Assembly: GCF_018141105.1 (NCBI RefSeq)
Contig: NZ_CP054839.1
Coordinates: forward strand, 6,885,411-6,949,410
Direction of reading: 5' to 3'
Source of the DNA: Saccharopolyspora erythraea
GTDB taxonomy: Bacteria; Actinomycetota; Actinomycetes; Mycobacteriales; Pseudonocardiaceae
Length of the DNA stretch: 64,000 nucleotides
The translations under genes and the position numbers were made by a program. The notes beneath the pieces were generated by a model. The model ran no database searches, was not told where the DNA came from, and worked only from the letters and a program-made list of their open reading frames with translations. The first letter of the stretch is position 1, and the number at the start of each line of letters is the position of its first letter. Below, piece by piece: positions 9,513 to 17,448 of this stretch.

Positions 9513-9815
9513 CAAAAGCCCGGTGCCGAAGTAACGACGCCTCCAAAGCCCAGAGCGAACTAAAGACCCCGGAAAGCCGCGACGAACCCGGGACCGCCGG
9601 AAAGCCGCGGTGATGCTGCGACCGCCGGAAAGCCGCGGCGAAGCCGGAACCGCCGGAAAGCCAGAGCGATGCCGGGACCGTCGGAAAAGCCAGGGATGAA
9701 GCAAGGACCGTTCCAACGCCAGGGTGATGCCGGGGCCGCCCGGAAAGCCAGGGTGAAGTCGGGCCCCGCCCCCAAAGCCAGGGGCGAAGTAAAGCCAGGG
9801 GCGAAGTTCGGTTCC
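9513..9815. repeat. Degenerate 28-bp tandem repeat array
   Basis: The word GGAAAGCC begins at 9571, 9599, 9627 and 9655 and, with one inserted base, at 9683: an exact 28-bp period. Each unit continues with a variable GCG(A/G)CGA segment and ends in GGACCGCC. Weaker copies extend to about 9513 on the left and 9815 on the right (for example GGAAAGCC at 9742). The period is not a multiple of three, which argues against a coding repeat. Confidence 0.75.
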
Positions 9816-9927
9816 GCTGGTCCCAACCCAGGCCGGGAACGCCCAATAAAGCAAGGAGCCAACGAAAAGCAACCACCGCACCGTGGGGGGTCCCGGGGGG
9901 CTCGGCCCCCCGACAACAAAACGAAAC

Positions 9928-9960
9928 GGACCCCACTCGCGCTCTACGCGAGTAGGGTCC
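9928..9960 (-). terminator. Terminator after proximal tRNA-Glu
   Basis: A 14-bp stem (9928-9941 with 9947-9960, one position that is G-U on the minus strand) with a 5-base loop starts 11 bases after the tRNA 3' end and is followed on the minus strand by the T-rich TCCGTTTCGTTTTGTTG. It should end the tRNA-Gln/tRNA-Glu transcript. Confidence 0.85.
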
Positions 9961-9971
9961 GCCCATCCGTG

Positions 9972-10044
9972 TAGTCCCGACGGGATTTGAACCCGCGCTA
10001 CCGCCTTGAGAGGGCGGCGTCCTAGGCCGCTAGACGACGGGACC
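9972..10044 (-). tRNA. gluU: tRNA-Glu (anticodon CTC), copy 1
   Basis: A 73-nt cloverleaf identical in sequence to the copy at 9071-9143, with anticodon CTC in loop CTCTCAA. It lies 54 bases downstream of tRNA-Gln on the same strand and is followed by its own terminator, so Gln and this Glu tRNA form one transcript. Besides translation, Glu-tRNA feeds tetrapyrrole synthesis in actinobacteria. Confidence 0.95.
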
Positions 10045-10098
10045 GCGTGAGATCACCGAGTCGATATCGGCTGGCGATGCCGACTTCGGATCTTCTCG

Positions 10099-10170
10099 CT
10101 GGGGTACCAGGACTCGAACCTAGACTAACTGAACCAGAATCAGTCGTGCTGCCGATTACACCATACCCCA
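10099..10170 (-). tRNA. glnU: tRNA-Gln (anticodon CTG)
   Basis: A 72-nt cloverleaf: acceptor TGGGGTA pairs with TACCCCA, with discriminator G; the anticodon stem ACTGA/TCAGT encloses TTCTGGT, which carries anticodon CTG. The T loop is GGTTCGAGTCC. It is first in the tRNA cluster. The weak U1-A72 first pair is the feature GatCAB uses to recognise tRNA-Gln, which fits the gatCAB genes in the same window. Confidence 0.95.
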
Positions 10171-10351
10171 TCGGCTTCGGCGTCCAGCCACTCGTTTCCG
10201 GGCTTCTTGGAGGGAAGTCCGGCTCCCGGGCCGCTGTCCGCCTTGCTGCAGAGAATATTAGACCATCGCCGGAAGGCCCCGGAAAACACCCCCCTCCTGG
10301 AGGGATTTTCGCAGGTGAGCAAGGCAGTGGCGGCCCGGGAGCCGGGCGCGG

Positions 10352-11179
10352 TCAGCGGGCCGGCCCGAAGACCTCGCGGCAGTCCGGGGAGGGCATGCGG
10401 TGGTCCTGGGCGGGCATCCAGCCCTGCGTCTGGACGAGGTCCGGGTGCAAGTCGCACACGAGCAGTTCGGGGAGCTCGCTCAGGCTGTTGATCACGCGCA
10501 CCCCTGCGGGCGGGTCCACCCGCTGCGGGCCGCGGTTGAGCCAGACGCCGTGCATGCCGGCCGCCGACGCGCCCTGCGCGTCGGTGTCGAGCCGGTCGCC
10601 GACGTGCACGACCTCCTCGGGGCGCATGTCCAGCGCCGCGCACGCGGCCTGGAAGATCCCGGCCTCGGGTTTGGCGATGCCGACCTCGCCGGAGATCAGC
10701 AGCGCGTCGAAGGTGTCGGCGAGCCCGACCGAGGCGATCTTCTTGCGCTGGTACGCGCTGGGCGCGTTGGTGATGACCGCCAGCTTCAGACCGGCGGCGC
10801 GCAGCCACTCCAGGCATGGTGCGGCGTCGTCGAAGAGCGCCCAGGCGCGCTGCATCGCCGCCATGCGCACCGATTCGCGGCGCGCCGCCTCGGCGTTGCT
10901 GAGCTCCTCCCCGAATGCGGCGAAGAACGCGCGGGTGCGTTCGGTGCACATCGAGTCGAAGCCGATCTCGCCGGCGACGAACCGCGCGTAGTGCTCCTCC
11001 GTCGTCCGCCGCCACACCGGCCACGCACCGTCGTTGCCGACCAGAGCGTGCAGTCCTTGCCGGGAGGAGGACTCGTTGTCCAGCAGTGTGTCGTCGATGT
11101 CCAGGCACACCGCCCGAACGCGGCCGACCTTGGTCTGTACGGGTGGGCGAGCTGCCGATATCTCAAGCGCGGATGTCAC
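10352..11179 (-). CDS. HAD-superfamily hydrolase
   Basis: A 275-residue haloacid-dehalogenase-like hydrolase, probably a phosphatase. Motif I is CLDIDDTLLD (nucleophile D27, acid D29), motif II is LAVITNAPS, the motif III lysine is in GIAKPEAGIF and motif IV is VVHVGDRLDTDAQGA. All catalytic residues are present. A helical cap of about 90 residues lies between motifs I and II, as in subclass I enzymes. It is downstream of gltX on the same strand, 103 bases away. The substrate is unknown; relatives include sugar-phosphate and nucleotide phosphatases. Confidence 0.85.
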   Translation of the reverse strand: MTSALEISAARPPVQTKVGRVRAVCLDIDDTLLDNESSSRQGLHALVGNDGAWPVWRRTTEEHYARFVAGEIGFDSMCTERTRAFFAAFGEELSNAEAARRESVRMAAMQRAWALFDDAAPCLEWLRAAGLKLAVITNAPSAYQRKKIASVGLADTFDALLISGEVGIAKPEAGIFQAACAALDMRPEEVVHVGDRLDTDAQGASAAGMHGVWLNRGPQRVDPPAGVRVINSLSELPELLVCDLHPDLVQTQGWMPAQDHRMPSPDCREVFGPAR

Positions 11180-11282
11180 TCCGAGAGGCTAGGCGTTCAC
11201 ATGCCGTATTCGACTCGCCCAAGACGGTGATAGTGGAGGCGCTGATTCGGTTGAGTGCGAAAGTAGGCCCCCGCGAGGCTGA

Positions 11283-12794
11283 TCAGCTCAGCGGCGCGCG
11301 CAGACGTCGTAGCGACACCTCGCGCCCCAGCAGCTCCATCGACTCGTACAGCGGCGGCGAGACGGTGCGTCCGGTGACGGCCACCCGCACCGGCGCGAAG
11401 GCCTTGCGCGGCTTGATGCCGAGGCCGTCGACGACCGACTCCTTGAGGGCGGCCTCGATCGCCTCCGTGGTCCACTCCGGCAGCGCGTCCAGCGCCGAGA
11501 CGGCGGCTTCCAGCACCGGCCTGGCGTCCTCGCCCAGGGCCTTCTCGGCCGAGGCCGGGTCCGGGGCGAAGTCGTCGCCGTCGAAGAGGAAGCGCATCAT
11601 GCCCACCGCGTCGGAGAGCACGATCAGCCGCTCCTGCACCAGCGGTGCCGCGGCGCGGACCGTGGCGAGCTGCTCCTCGGTCGGCTCGGCCGGGAGCACG
11701 CCGCCGGAGACGAGGTAGGGCACCACGCGCTCGAGGAAGTCGTCCGGCGCCAGCGCGCGCAGGTGCGCGGAGTTGATGGCGTCGGCCTTCTTCTGGTCGA
11801 AGCGGGCGGGGTTGGAGCTGACGCGGCCGATCTCGAAGGCCTCGACCATCTCGTCCAGGGTGAAGACGTCGCGGTCCTCGGAGATCGACCAGCCGAGCAG
11901 CGCGAGGTAGTTCAGCAGCCCCTCCGGCAGGAAACCCCGGTCCCGGTGGTGGAACAGGTTGGACTGCGGGTCGCGCTTGGAGAGCTTCTTGTTGCCCTCC
12001 CCCATGACGAACGGCAGGTGGCCGAACTCGGGGGTGAAGTCGGTGACGCCGATGCGGCGCAGCGCGTCGTAGAGCGCGATCTGGCGCGGGGTGGAGGAGA
12101 GCAGGTCCTCGCCGCGCAGCACGTGCGTGATGCGCATGAGCGCGTCGTCGACCGGGTTGGTCAGGGTGTAGAGGGCGTCGCCGTTGCCCCGCACCAGCAC
12201 CGGGTCCGGCACCGAACCCGCCGGGAAGGTGATCTCCCCGCGGACCAGGTCGTCGAAGGTGATGTCGTGCTCGGGCATCCGCAGCCGCAGCACCGCGTTG
12301 CGGCCCTCGGCGCGGAAGGCGTCCTTCTGCTCGCCGGTGAGGTCGCGATCGGCGTTGTCGTAGCCGAGCTTGGGGTCGCGGCCGGCCGCCTTGTGCCGGG
12401 CCTCGACCTCGTCCGGGGTGGAGAAGGACTCGTAGAGCTCGCCCGCCTCCAGCAGCCGCCGCGCGACGTCGGCGTAGATGTCGCGCCGTTCGCTCTGCCG
12501 GTAGGGGCCGTGCTCGCCGCCGACCTCGGGGCCTTCGTCCCAGTCGAGCCCGAGCCAGCGCAGCGCGTCGAGCAGCGCCTGGTAGGACTCCTCGCTGTCC
12601 CGGCTCGCGTCGGTGTCCTCGATGCGGAACACCAGCTTGCCCTGGTTGTGCCGGGCGAAGGCCCAGTTGTAGAGGGCGGTGCGGATGAGGCCGACGTGCG
12701 GGGTACCCGTCGGCGAGGGGCAGAACCTCGCCCGCACGGCACGGTTCGGCTCGCGGCCCGAGACTGCTTCTGCGGTGGCTTCTGGCGTGCTCAT
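11283..12794 (-). CDS. gltX: Glutamyl-tRNA synthetase (probably non-discriminating)
   Basis: A 503-residue class I synthetase. The HIGH-like motif is in [20 protein letters not shown] (HVGL at 33-36) and the KMSKS-like loop is KKLSKRDP near residue 270. It charges tRNA-Glu. Because a complete gatCAB set and tRNA-Gln are in this same window and no glutaminyl-tRNA synthetase is seen, it is inferred to also misacylate tRNA-Gln with Glu for later amidation. The tRNA-Gln and tRNA-Glu genes lie 1.1 kb downstream. The ATG at 12794 is the start, with a variable 20-residue leader before the conserved core. Confidence 0.95.
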   Translation of the reverse strand: MSTPEATAEAVSGREPNRAVRARFCPSPTGTPHVGLIRTALYNWAFARHNQGKLVFRIEDTDASRDSEESYQALLDALRWLGLDWDEGPEVGGEHGPYRQSERRDIYADVARRLLEAGELYESFSTPDEVEARHKAAGRDPKLGYDNADRDLTGEQKDAFRAEGRNAVLRLRMPEHDITFDDLVRGEITFPAGSVPDPVLVRGNGDALYTLTNPVDDALMRITHVLRGEDLLSSTPRQIALYDALRRIGVTDFTPEFGHLPFVMGEGNKKLSKRDPQSNLFHHRDRGFLPEGLLNYLALLGWSISEDRDVFTLDEMVEAFEIGRVSSNPARFDQKKADAINSAHLRALAPDDFLERVVPYLVSGGVLPAEPTEEQLATVRAAAPLVQERLIVLSDAVGMMRFLFDGDDFAPDPASAEKALGEDARPVLEAAVSALDALPEWTTEAIEAALKESVVDGLGIKPRKAFAPVRVAVTGRTVSPPLYESMELLGREVSLRRLRAPLS

Positions 12795-12863
12795 AACGCG
12801 TTCAGCGTATCCAGTCGGCTTCCGCCCTTGACCGGCGAGTCCCGGCAGGGCACCCTGAGGTTA

Positions 12864-12879
12864 TTCAACAACCGTTGAA
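12864..12879. promoter_or_regulatory. Inverted repeat before the flavoprotein gene
   Basis: TTCAAC-AACC-GTTGAA is a perfect 6+4+6 inverted repeat ending five bases before the Shine-Dalgarno TTGGAGGA of the next gene. It has the look of a TetR- or MarR-type operator, but no regulator gene is adjacent: gltX diverges on the other side. Confidence 0.5.
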
Positions 12880-12895
12880 ATCTTGGAGGATCGCG

Positions 12896-14125
12896 ATGGA
12901 GCGAACGACGTGTTGCATCATCGGCGGCGGACCCGCCGGCATGGTCCTCGGACTGCTGCTGGCCAGGGCGGGCGTCGAGGTCACCGTCCTGGAGAAGCAC
13001 AACGACTTCCTGCGCGACTTCCGCGGTGACACGGTGCACCCGACCACCCTGCAGCTCATGGACGACCTCGGGCTCGCCGAGCGGTTCGCCGAGCTGCCCC
13101 AGCGCAGGCTCCAGACCGTGCGCGTGCCCACCGGCCCCCAGGGACGGTTCCTGACGCTCGGCGACTTCCGGACGCTGCCGATCAAGTACAACTACATCGC
13201 CCTGGTGCCGCAGTGGGACTTCCTGGACATGCTGGCCGACGCGGCCAAGCAGGAACCCACCTTCCAGCTCCGGATGAACACCGAGGTCACCGACCTGGTC
13301 CGGGAGGGCGGCCGGGTCAACGGCGTGCGCTACCGCACCAGCGACGGCTCGACCGGGGAGCTGCGCGCCACCATCACCGTCGCCTGCGACGGCCGCAGGT
13401 CGCTCGTGCGCGACCTGCCGGAGCTGGGGCTGCACGACTTCCCCACCCCGATGGACGTGCGGTGGTTCCGGGTCCCGCGCCACACCGACGACCCCGCGGG
13501 GGCGATCGGCATGATCCGCCGGGGCTCGTTCACCGCGATGATCGACCGCGGCGACTACTTCCAGGTCGCCAACATCATCGCCAAGGACACCGACCCCGAG
13601 GACCGGGCCGGGCCGGTCGAGGCGTTCAACGAGCGGCTGCGCGCGAACATCCCGTGGCTCGGGGACCGGGATCTGGTGCGCGACTGGGACGACGTGAAAC
13701 TGCTGCACGTCACGCTGGACCGGTTGCGCAAGTGGCACCTGCCGGGCCTGCTCGCCATCGGCGACGCCGCACACGCGATGTCACCGGTGGGCGGCATCGG
13801 CATCAACCTGGCCGTGCAGGACGCCGTCGCGGCGGCCCGCCACCTCGCCGTACCGCTGCGCGAGCGGCGCCTGCGGCGCGGGCACGTGGTGGCCGTCCAG
13901 CGCAGGCGCTGGCTCACCACCGCGCTGGTCCAGCGCCTCCAGCGCGCGATCCACGACAACGTCGTGGAACCGGCCCTGCGCGGGGAGATCGACTTCACCG
14001 ACAGCATCCACCCGCCGCTGCCGCTGCGCGTGGCGAACAGGCTGCCCTGGCTGCGCAGGGTGCCCGCCTACCTGCTCGCGTACGGGGCGATGCGGGAGCG
14101 GCCGCCGCGGGCGTCGCTGCGCTGA
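12896..14125 (+). CDS. FAD-dependent monooxygenase (PHBH fold)
   Basis: A 409-residue flavoprotein of the p-hydroxybenzoate-hydroxylase fold. The dinucleotide motif GGGPAGMVLGLLLARAGVEV is at residues 10-29 and the second FAD motif GDAAHAMSPVGGIGINLAVQ lies near residue 290. ATG 12896 is chosen because TTGGAGGA precedes it by five bases; an upstream GTT-region start would skip this site. The C terminus is Arg-rich and might associate with membranes. It is a single-gene unit between gltX and an FAH hydrolase and has no counterpart at this spot in mycobacteria. The substrate is unknown; aromatic or quinone-like molecules are typical. Confidence 0.85.
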   Translation: MERTTCCIIGGGPAGMVLGLLLARAGVEVTVLEKHNDFLRDFRGDTVHPTTLQLMDDLGLAERFAELPQRRLQTVRVPTGPQGRFLTLGDFRTLPIKYNYIALVPQWDFLDMLADAAKQEPTFQLRMNTEVTDLVREGGRVNGVRYRTSDGSTGELRATITVACDGRRSLVRDLPELGLHDFPTPMDVRWFRVPRHTDDPAGAIGMIRRGSFTAMIDRGDYFQVANIIAKDTDPEDRAGPVEAFNERLRANIPWLGDRDLVRDWDDVKLLHVTLDRLRKWHLPGLLAIGDAAHAMSPVGGIGINLAVQDAVAAARHLAVPLRERRLRRGHVVAVQRRRWLTTALVQRLQRAIHDNVVEPALRGEIDFTDSIHPPLPLRVANRLPWLRRVPAYLLAYGAMRERPPRASLR

Positions 14126-14137
14126 GAACGCGGAGTC

Positions 14138-14170
14138 CGGGCCGCGGCTCCGATGCGGAGCCGCGGCCCG
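14138..14170. terminator. Bidirectional terminator, perfect 15-bp stem
   Basis: Arms 14138-14152 and 14156-14170 are perfectly complementary with a 3-base ATG loop. It lies between convergent genes (12 bases after one stop, six after the other) and should serve both. Confidence 0.8.
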
Positions 14171-14176
14171 CCTGGT

Positions 14177-14959
14177 TCAGCCCTGCTGCACGGGGTTGGT
14201 CAGGGTGCCGAGGCCGTCGATGGAGACCGAGACCTTCTGGCCCGGCTGCATCGGGCCGACACCGGCCGGGGTGCCGGTGAGGATGACGTCACCGGGCAGC
14301 AGCGTCATGATCCGGGAGATCCACGAGACCAGCGCGCCGACGTCGTGCAGCAGCAGCGAGGTGCGGGCGTCCTGCCTGACCTCGCCGTCGAGCTCGGTGC
14401 GCAGCGCGAGGTCGGCGGGGTCGACGGTGGTGTCGATCCACGGTCCCAGCGGGCAGAACGTGTCGTAGCCCTTGGCCCGCGTCCACTGCCCGTCGGCCTT
14501 CTGCTGGTCGCGCGCGGTCACGTCGTTGGCGATCGTGTAGCCGAGCACGACGTCGGTGCCGCGCGCCTCTGGGACGTCCTTGCACGGCTGGCCGATCACG
14601 GCCGCCAGCTCGCCCTCGAAGTCCACCCGCTCGGAGTTGGCGGGCAGCTTGATCGGGACGTTGGGCCCGATCACCGAGGTGGAGGGCTTCATGAAGATCA
14701 CCGGCGTCTCCGGCGCCTCACCGCCCATCTCCTTGGCGTGGTCGGCGTAGTTCTTGCCCACGCAGATCACCTTCGACGGCAGGATCGGGGCCAGCAGCCG
14801 GACGTCGGCCATCGGCCACCTGCGCCCGGTGAAGGTCGGGTCGCCGAACGGGTGCTGGTCGATCTCGACGGCGAGCACCTTCTCCTTCGGGGCGGCCGGA
14901 TCCGGTTCGAGCGCGACGAACGACACCCCGTCGGAGTGGGCGACACGTGCCAGGCGCAA
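14177..14959 (-). CDS. Fumarylacetoacetate-hydrolase-family protein
   Basis: A 260-residue FAH-fold enzyme with the metal-binding region VDFEGELAAVIGQPC, the motif ICVGKNYADHAKEMG and VLGYTIANDVTARD. The family includes acylpyruvases, HpcE-type decarboxylase/isomerases and oxaloacetate decarboxylases; the precise reaction cannot be told. The start is TTG 14959: GGAGG lies seven bases upstream and translation gives LRLARVAHSDGVSF, the conserved N terminus. A longer frame upstream has no ribosome-binding site. It corresponds to Rv2993c, which in mycobacteria lies beside gltX as here. Confidence 0.85.
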   Translation of the reverse strand: MRLARVAHSDGVSFVALEPDPAAPKEKVLAVEIDQHPFGDPTFTGRRWPMADVRLLAPILPSKVICVGKNYADHAKEMGGEAPETPVIFMKPSTSVIGPNVPIKLPANSERVDFEGELAAVIGQPCKDVPEARGTDVVLGYTIANDVTARDQQKADGQWTRAKGYDTFCPLGPWIDTTVDPADLALRTELDGEVRQDARTSLLLHDVGALVSWISRIMTLLPGDVILTGTPAGVGPMQPGQKVSVSIDGLGTLTNPVQQG

Positions 14960-15137
14960 GGCAGGACCTCCGTAGTCAGTCAGTAGAACCGCGGCGCACG
15001 GACCCCTCAAGGGTCCCATGCGACCGATGTGGACCTCCCGGCCCCGCACGCGGCCGCCCGTCCTGGCACCGCTGACGCGGGGCGGAGCGGTAGCCGTGCC
15101 ACGCGACGGCGGGCCGTGGCGGAAGCCGCTGCCCCGG

Positions 15138-16781
15138 TCAGGAGTTGTGCGAGGCGACCGCGTCGCGCCGCATGGCCTTGAACGCCAGCGCGTCGCACAG
15201 CGCCAGCCAGCTCGCCTCGACGATGCTGCCGTGCACGCCGACCGTGGTCCACTCCTGGTCGCCGTCGCGGGACTCGATGAGCACCCGGGTCACGGCCTCG
15301 GTGCCGTGGGTGTCGGTGAGGATGCGGACCTTGTAGTCGGCCAGCTCGACCGACTCCACCCACGGCAGGTGCGGCACCAGCGCCTTGCGCAGAGCGGCGT
15401 CGAGCGCGTTCACCGGGCCGTTGCCCTCAGCGGTGGCGATGACGCGTTCCTCCCCGACGTGGACCTTGACCGTCGCCTCCGACACCACCGAACCGTCCTG
15501 GGCGTGGTCGAGCAGGACCCGGTAGGACTCCAGCTCGAACGGCGCGTCGGGCGGGGCCTGCTCGCCCTCGGCGGCCGCGACCTCGCGGCGCAGCAGCAGT
15601 TCCAGTGAGGCGTCGGCGGCCTCGAACGACCACCCGCGCGCCTCCAGCTCCTTCACCCGCCGCACCGCGCCGGTGACCGCCTCCGGCGAGTCGCTGAGGT
15701 CCATGCCGAACTCGGCGCCCTTGAGCTCCAGGCTGGCCCGGCCGGCCATCTCGGTGACCAGCACCCGCATCCCGTTGCCCACCCGGGCGGGGTCGATGTG
15801 GTTGTAGAGCTCCGGGTCCACCTTGATCGCGCTGGCGTGCAGACCGGCCTTGTGCGCGAACGTGGACGTGCCCACGTAGGCCTGATGGGTGTCCGGCGCG
15901 AGGTTGGCGATCTCGGCGATCGCGTGCGAGACCCTGCTGAGCTCGGCGAGCCTGCCCTCCGGCAGCACCGGCATGTCGAGCTTGGTCGCGAGGTTGCCGA
16001 TCACCGGGAACAGGTCGGCGTTGCCCGCCCGCTCTCCATAGCCGTTGGCGGTGCATTGCACGTGGGTGGCGCCGGCCTGCGCGGCGGCGACGGTGTTGGC
16101 GACGGCGCAGCCGGTGTCGTCCTGGCAGTGGATGCCGGCCCGGAAACCGGTGCGCGCCACGACCTCGGTGACCGTCTCCGCGAGCTGCGTCGGGAGCTGC
16201 CCGCCGTTGGTGTCGCACAGGACCACGACGTCGGCGCCCGCACCGGCCGCGGCTTCCAGGACCCGCAGCGACGTGTCCGGGTCGAAGGCGTAGCCGTCGA
16301 AGAAGTGCTCGGCGTCGAGGAAGACCCGGCGCCCCTCGCCGACCAGGAAGCGGACGGTGTCGGCGACCATCGCGCAGTTCTCGGCCACGTCGGTGCGCAA
16401 CGCCCGCTCGATGTGCCTGCGGTCGGACTTGGCGACCAGCGTCACGACCGGTGCCTGGGAGTCGAGCAGCGCGCGCACCTGCGGGTCCTCGTGCGCCTGG
16501 GCGCCCGCGCGGCGGGTCGAGCCGAAGGCCACGAGCGCGGCGTGGCGCAGCTCGAGCTCGCCCGCGGCGGCGCGCTGGAAGAACTCGGTGTCCTTCGGCA
16601 GGGCACCGGGCCACCCGCCTTCGATGAAGCCGACCCCCAGCGAGTCCAGCAGCCTGGCCACGGCGATCTTGTCGGTGACCGAGTAGGAGATGCCTTCCCG
16701 CTGGGCGCCGTCGCGCAGGCTGGTGTCGTAGACGTGGAACTCGTCGCCCAGGGGGGTTCCTGCCGGAGTCGTGCGAGTCAC
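15138..16781 (-). CDS. cimA: (R)-citramalate synthase
   Basis: A 547-residue enzyme of the isopropylmalate/homocitrate synthase family. The N-terminal TIM barrel carries YDTSLRDGAQREG and the metal-binding stretch HCQDDTGCAVANT; the C-terminal third is a LeuA-type allosteric domain. The long CimA-like form makes citramalate from pyruvate and acetyl-CoA, giving 2-oxobutyrate for isoleucine without threonine. GTG 16781 follows GGGAG at proper spacing. Upstream, on the same strand, is a leader peptide with Ile-Ile-Ile and an intrinsic terminator, so expression is probably controlled by isoleucyl-tRNA supply. This control supports an isoleucine rather than leucine role. Confidence 0.88.
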   Translation of the reverse strand: MTRTTPAGTPLGDEFHVYDTSLRDGAQREGISYSVTDKIAVARLLDSLGVGFIEGGWPGALPKDTEFFQRAAAGELELRHAALVAFGSTRRAGAQAHEDPQVRALLDSQAPVVTLVAKSDRRHIERALRTDVAENCAMVADTVRFLVGEGRRVFLDAEHFFDGYAFDPDTSLRVLEAAAGAGADVVVLCDTNGGQLPTQLAETVTEVVARTGFRAGIHCQDDTGCAVANTVAAAQAGATHVQCTANGYGERAGNADLFPVIGNLATKLDMPVLPEGRLAELSRVSHAIAEIANLAPDTHQAYVGTSTFAHKAGLHASAIKVDPELYNHIDPARVGNGMRVLVTEMAGRASLELKGAEFGMDLSDSPEAVTGAVRRVKELEARGWSFEAADASLELLLRREVAAAEGEQAPPDAPFELESYRVLLDHAQDGSVVSEATVKVHVGEERVIATAEGNGPVNALDAALRKALVPHLPWVESVELADYKVRILTDTHGTEAVTRVLIESRDGDQEWTTVGVHGSIVEASWLALCDALAFKAMRRDAVASHNS

Positions 16782-16823
16782 TGGGGTCTCCCGTCGGCTT
16801 GGGGTGGAGGCGTTTCGAGGCAC

Positions 16824-16854
16824 AAAAAAGACCCCCCGCGAATGCGAGAGGTCT
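16824..16854 (-). terminator. Attenuator terminator before cimA
   Basis: On the minus strand an 11-bp stem (16844-16854 with 16829-16839, two G-U pairs, loop ATTC) runs into six T residues (16829-16824), 43 bases before the cimA start. A larger GC hairpin (16855-16868 with 16878-16889) immediately precedes it and covers the leader stop codon. The run CACCCCC at 16862-16868 can pair with the GGGGGGT arm of the terminator, giving an alternative fold. Confidence 0.8.
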
Positions 16855-16876
16855 GCGCGCCGGGGGTGCGGAGTCG

Positions 16877-16939
16877 TCACCCGGCGCGCTGGCCGATAAT
16901 GATCGTGCTGTGGAAAGCCACGCCCGTATGCTGCCACAT
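16877..16939 (-). CDS. cimA leader peptide with three Ile codons
   Basis: A 20-codon frame, ATG 16939 to TGA 16877, translates MWQHTGVAFHSTIIIGQRAG. The codons at 16903-16895 are ATC ATT ATC, three consecutive isoleucines. An internal GTG at 16921 would give a 14-residue form. The stop codon lies inside the strong hairpin that precedes the terminator, the layout of classical amino-acid attenuators. Ribosome stalling at the Ile codons when isoleucyl-tRNA is scarce would disturb this hairpin and could prevent terminator formation. Ribosome binding is weak in sequence, and no clear promoter was identified upstream. Confidence 0.7.
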   Translation of the reverse strand: MWQHTGVAFHSTIIIGQRAG

Positions 16940-17121
16940 CCGGAATTCGAACCAAGCCCTGGGCCAGGAATCCCACTTCGTGGAACGACTGCGGTACTCG
17001 CACGCGGCTCTGAGTACGGCTCACACGGCCGCGATGGACTTCGGTTCACGAATCGATCGAATTCGCCGTTTCGATTCTCCAGTGAATTCCCGGATAGTCC
17101 CGGCGAACGTGCGGAACCGTG

Positions 17122-17448
17122 CTAATCGGACTCCGCGCGGCGTTTGACGGCGTCCAGCTTCCGGTCCCAGCTGGCGGCCAGCGCGGCCATCCAGCGCGCG
17201 GTGAGGTCCAGCGGCTCCGGCCGCACCGCGTAGCGGACCTCCCTGCCGTGCCTGCGGGAGACCACCAGCCCGGCCGCCTCCAGCACGCCGAGGTGCTTGA
17301 CGACCGCCTGCCGCGACACCGGCAACTCGGCCGCCAGCTCCGTCGCGCTCGCCTCGCCCCGCTCGCCGAGGAGGTCCAGCAGCCGCCGCCGGGTGCGGTC
17401 CGACAGCGCCACCAGGACCTCGTCGACCCCGCCGCCGCGCTCGCTCAC
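17122..17448 (-). CDS. ArsR-family transcriptional regulator
   Basis: A 108-residue winged-helix repressor: DEVLVALSDRTRRRLLDLLG (residues 9-28) leads into the helix-turn-helix SATELAAELPVSRQAVVKHL and the wing RRHGREVRYAV. No metal-binding CxC motif is seen, so it belongs to the non-metal group commonly paired with SRPBCC proteins. GTG 17448 overlaps the stop of the SRPBCC gene (GTGA), so it is translationally coupled. It probably represses its own operon through the two inverted repeats upstream of the pair. Confidence 0.9.
   Translation of the reverse strand: MSERGGGVDEVLVALSDRTRRRLLDLLGERGEASATELAAELPVSRQAVVKHLGVLEAAGLVVSRRHGREVRYAVRPEPLDLTARWMAALAASWDRKLDAVKRRAESD

Larger units (their letters stand above)
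9144..9971. other. Spacer between the two tRNA-Glu copies
   Basis: No convincing gene is seen in these 828 bases. Open frames exist on both strands but have repeat-derived, low-complexity content. The stretch holds a degenerate 28-bp repeat array (about 9513-9815) and the terminator of the first tRNA-Glu (9928-9960). Because that terminator separates the two tRNA-Glu genes, a promoter for the second copy must lie within the spacer; TAGTCT about 20 bases before the tRNA on the minus strand is a candidate -10 box. Confidence 0.7.

Noticed and set aside
9438-9974. Overlapping open frames of 100-168 codons on both strands in the tRNA spacer
   Set aside because: Their content is a translation of the 28-bp repeat in changing frames; no ribosome-binding site or known family.
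16829-16854. Reading the hairpin with T6 only as the terminator of the ArsR gene
   Set aside because: It lies about 270 bases past the ArsR stop, downstream of an Ile-codon frame and directly before cimA; the attenuator reading explains more, although a double role is not excluded.
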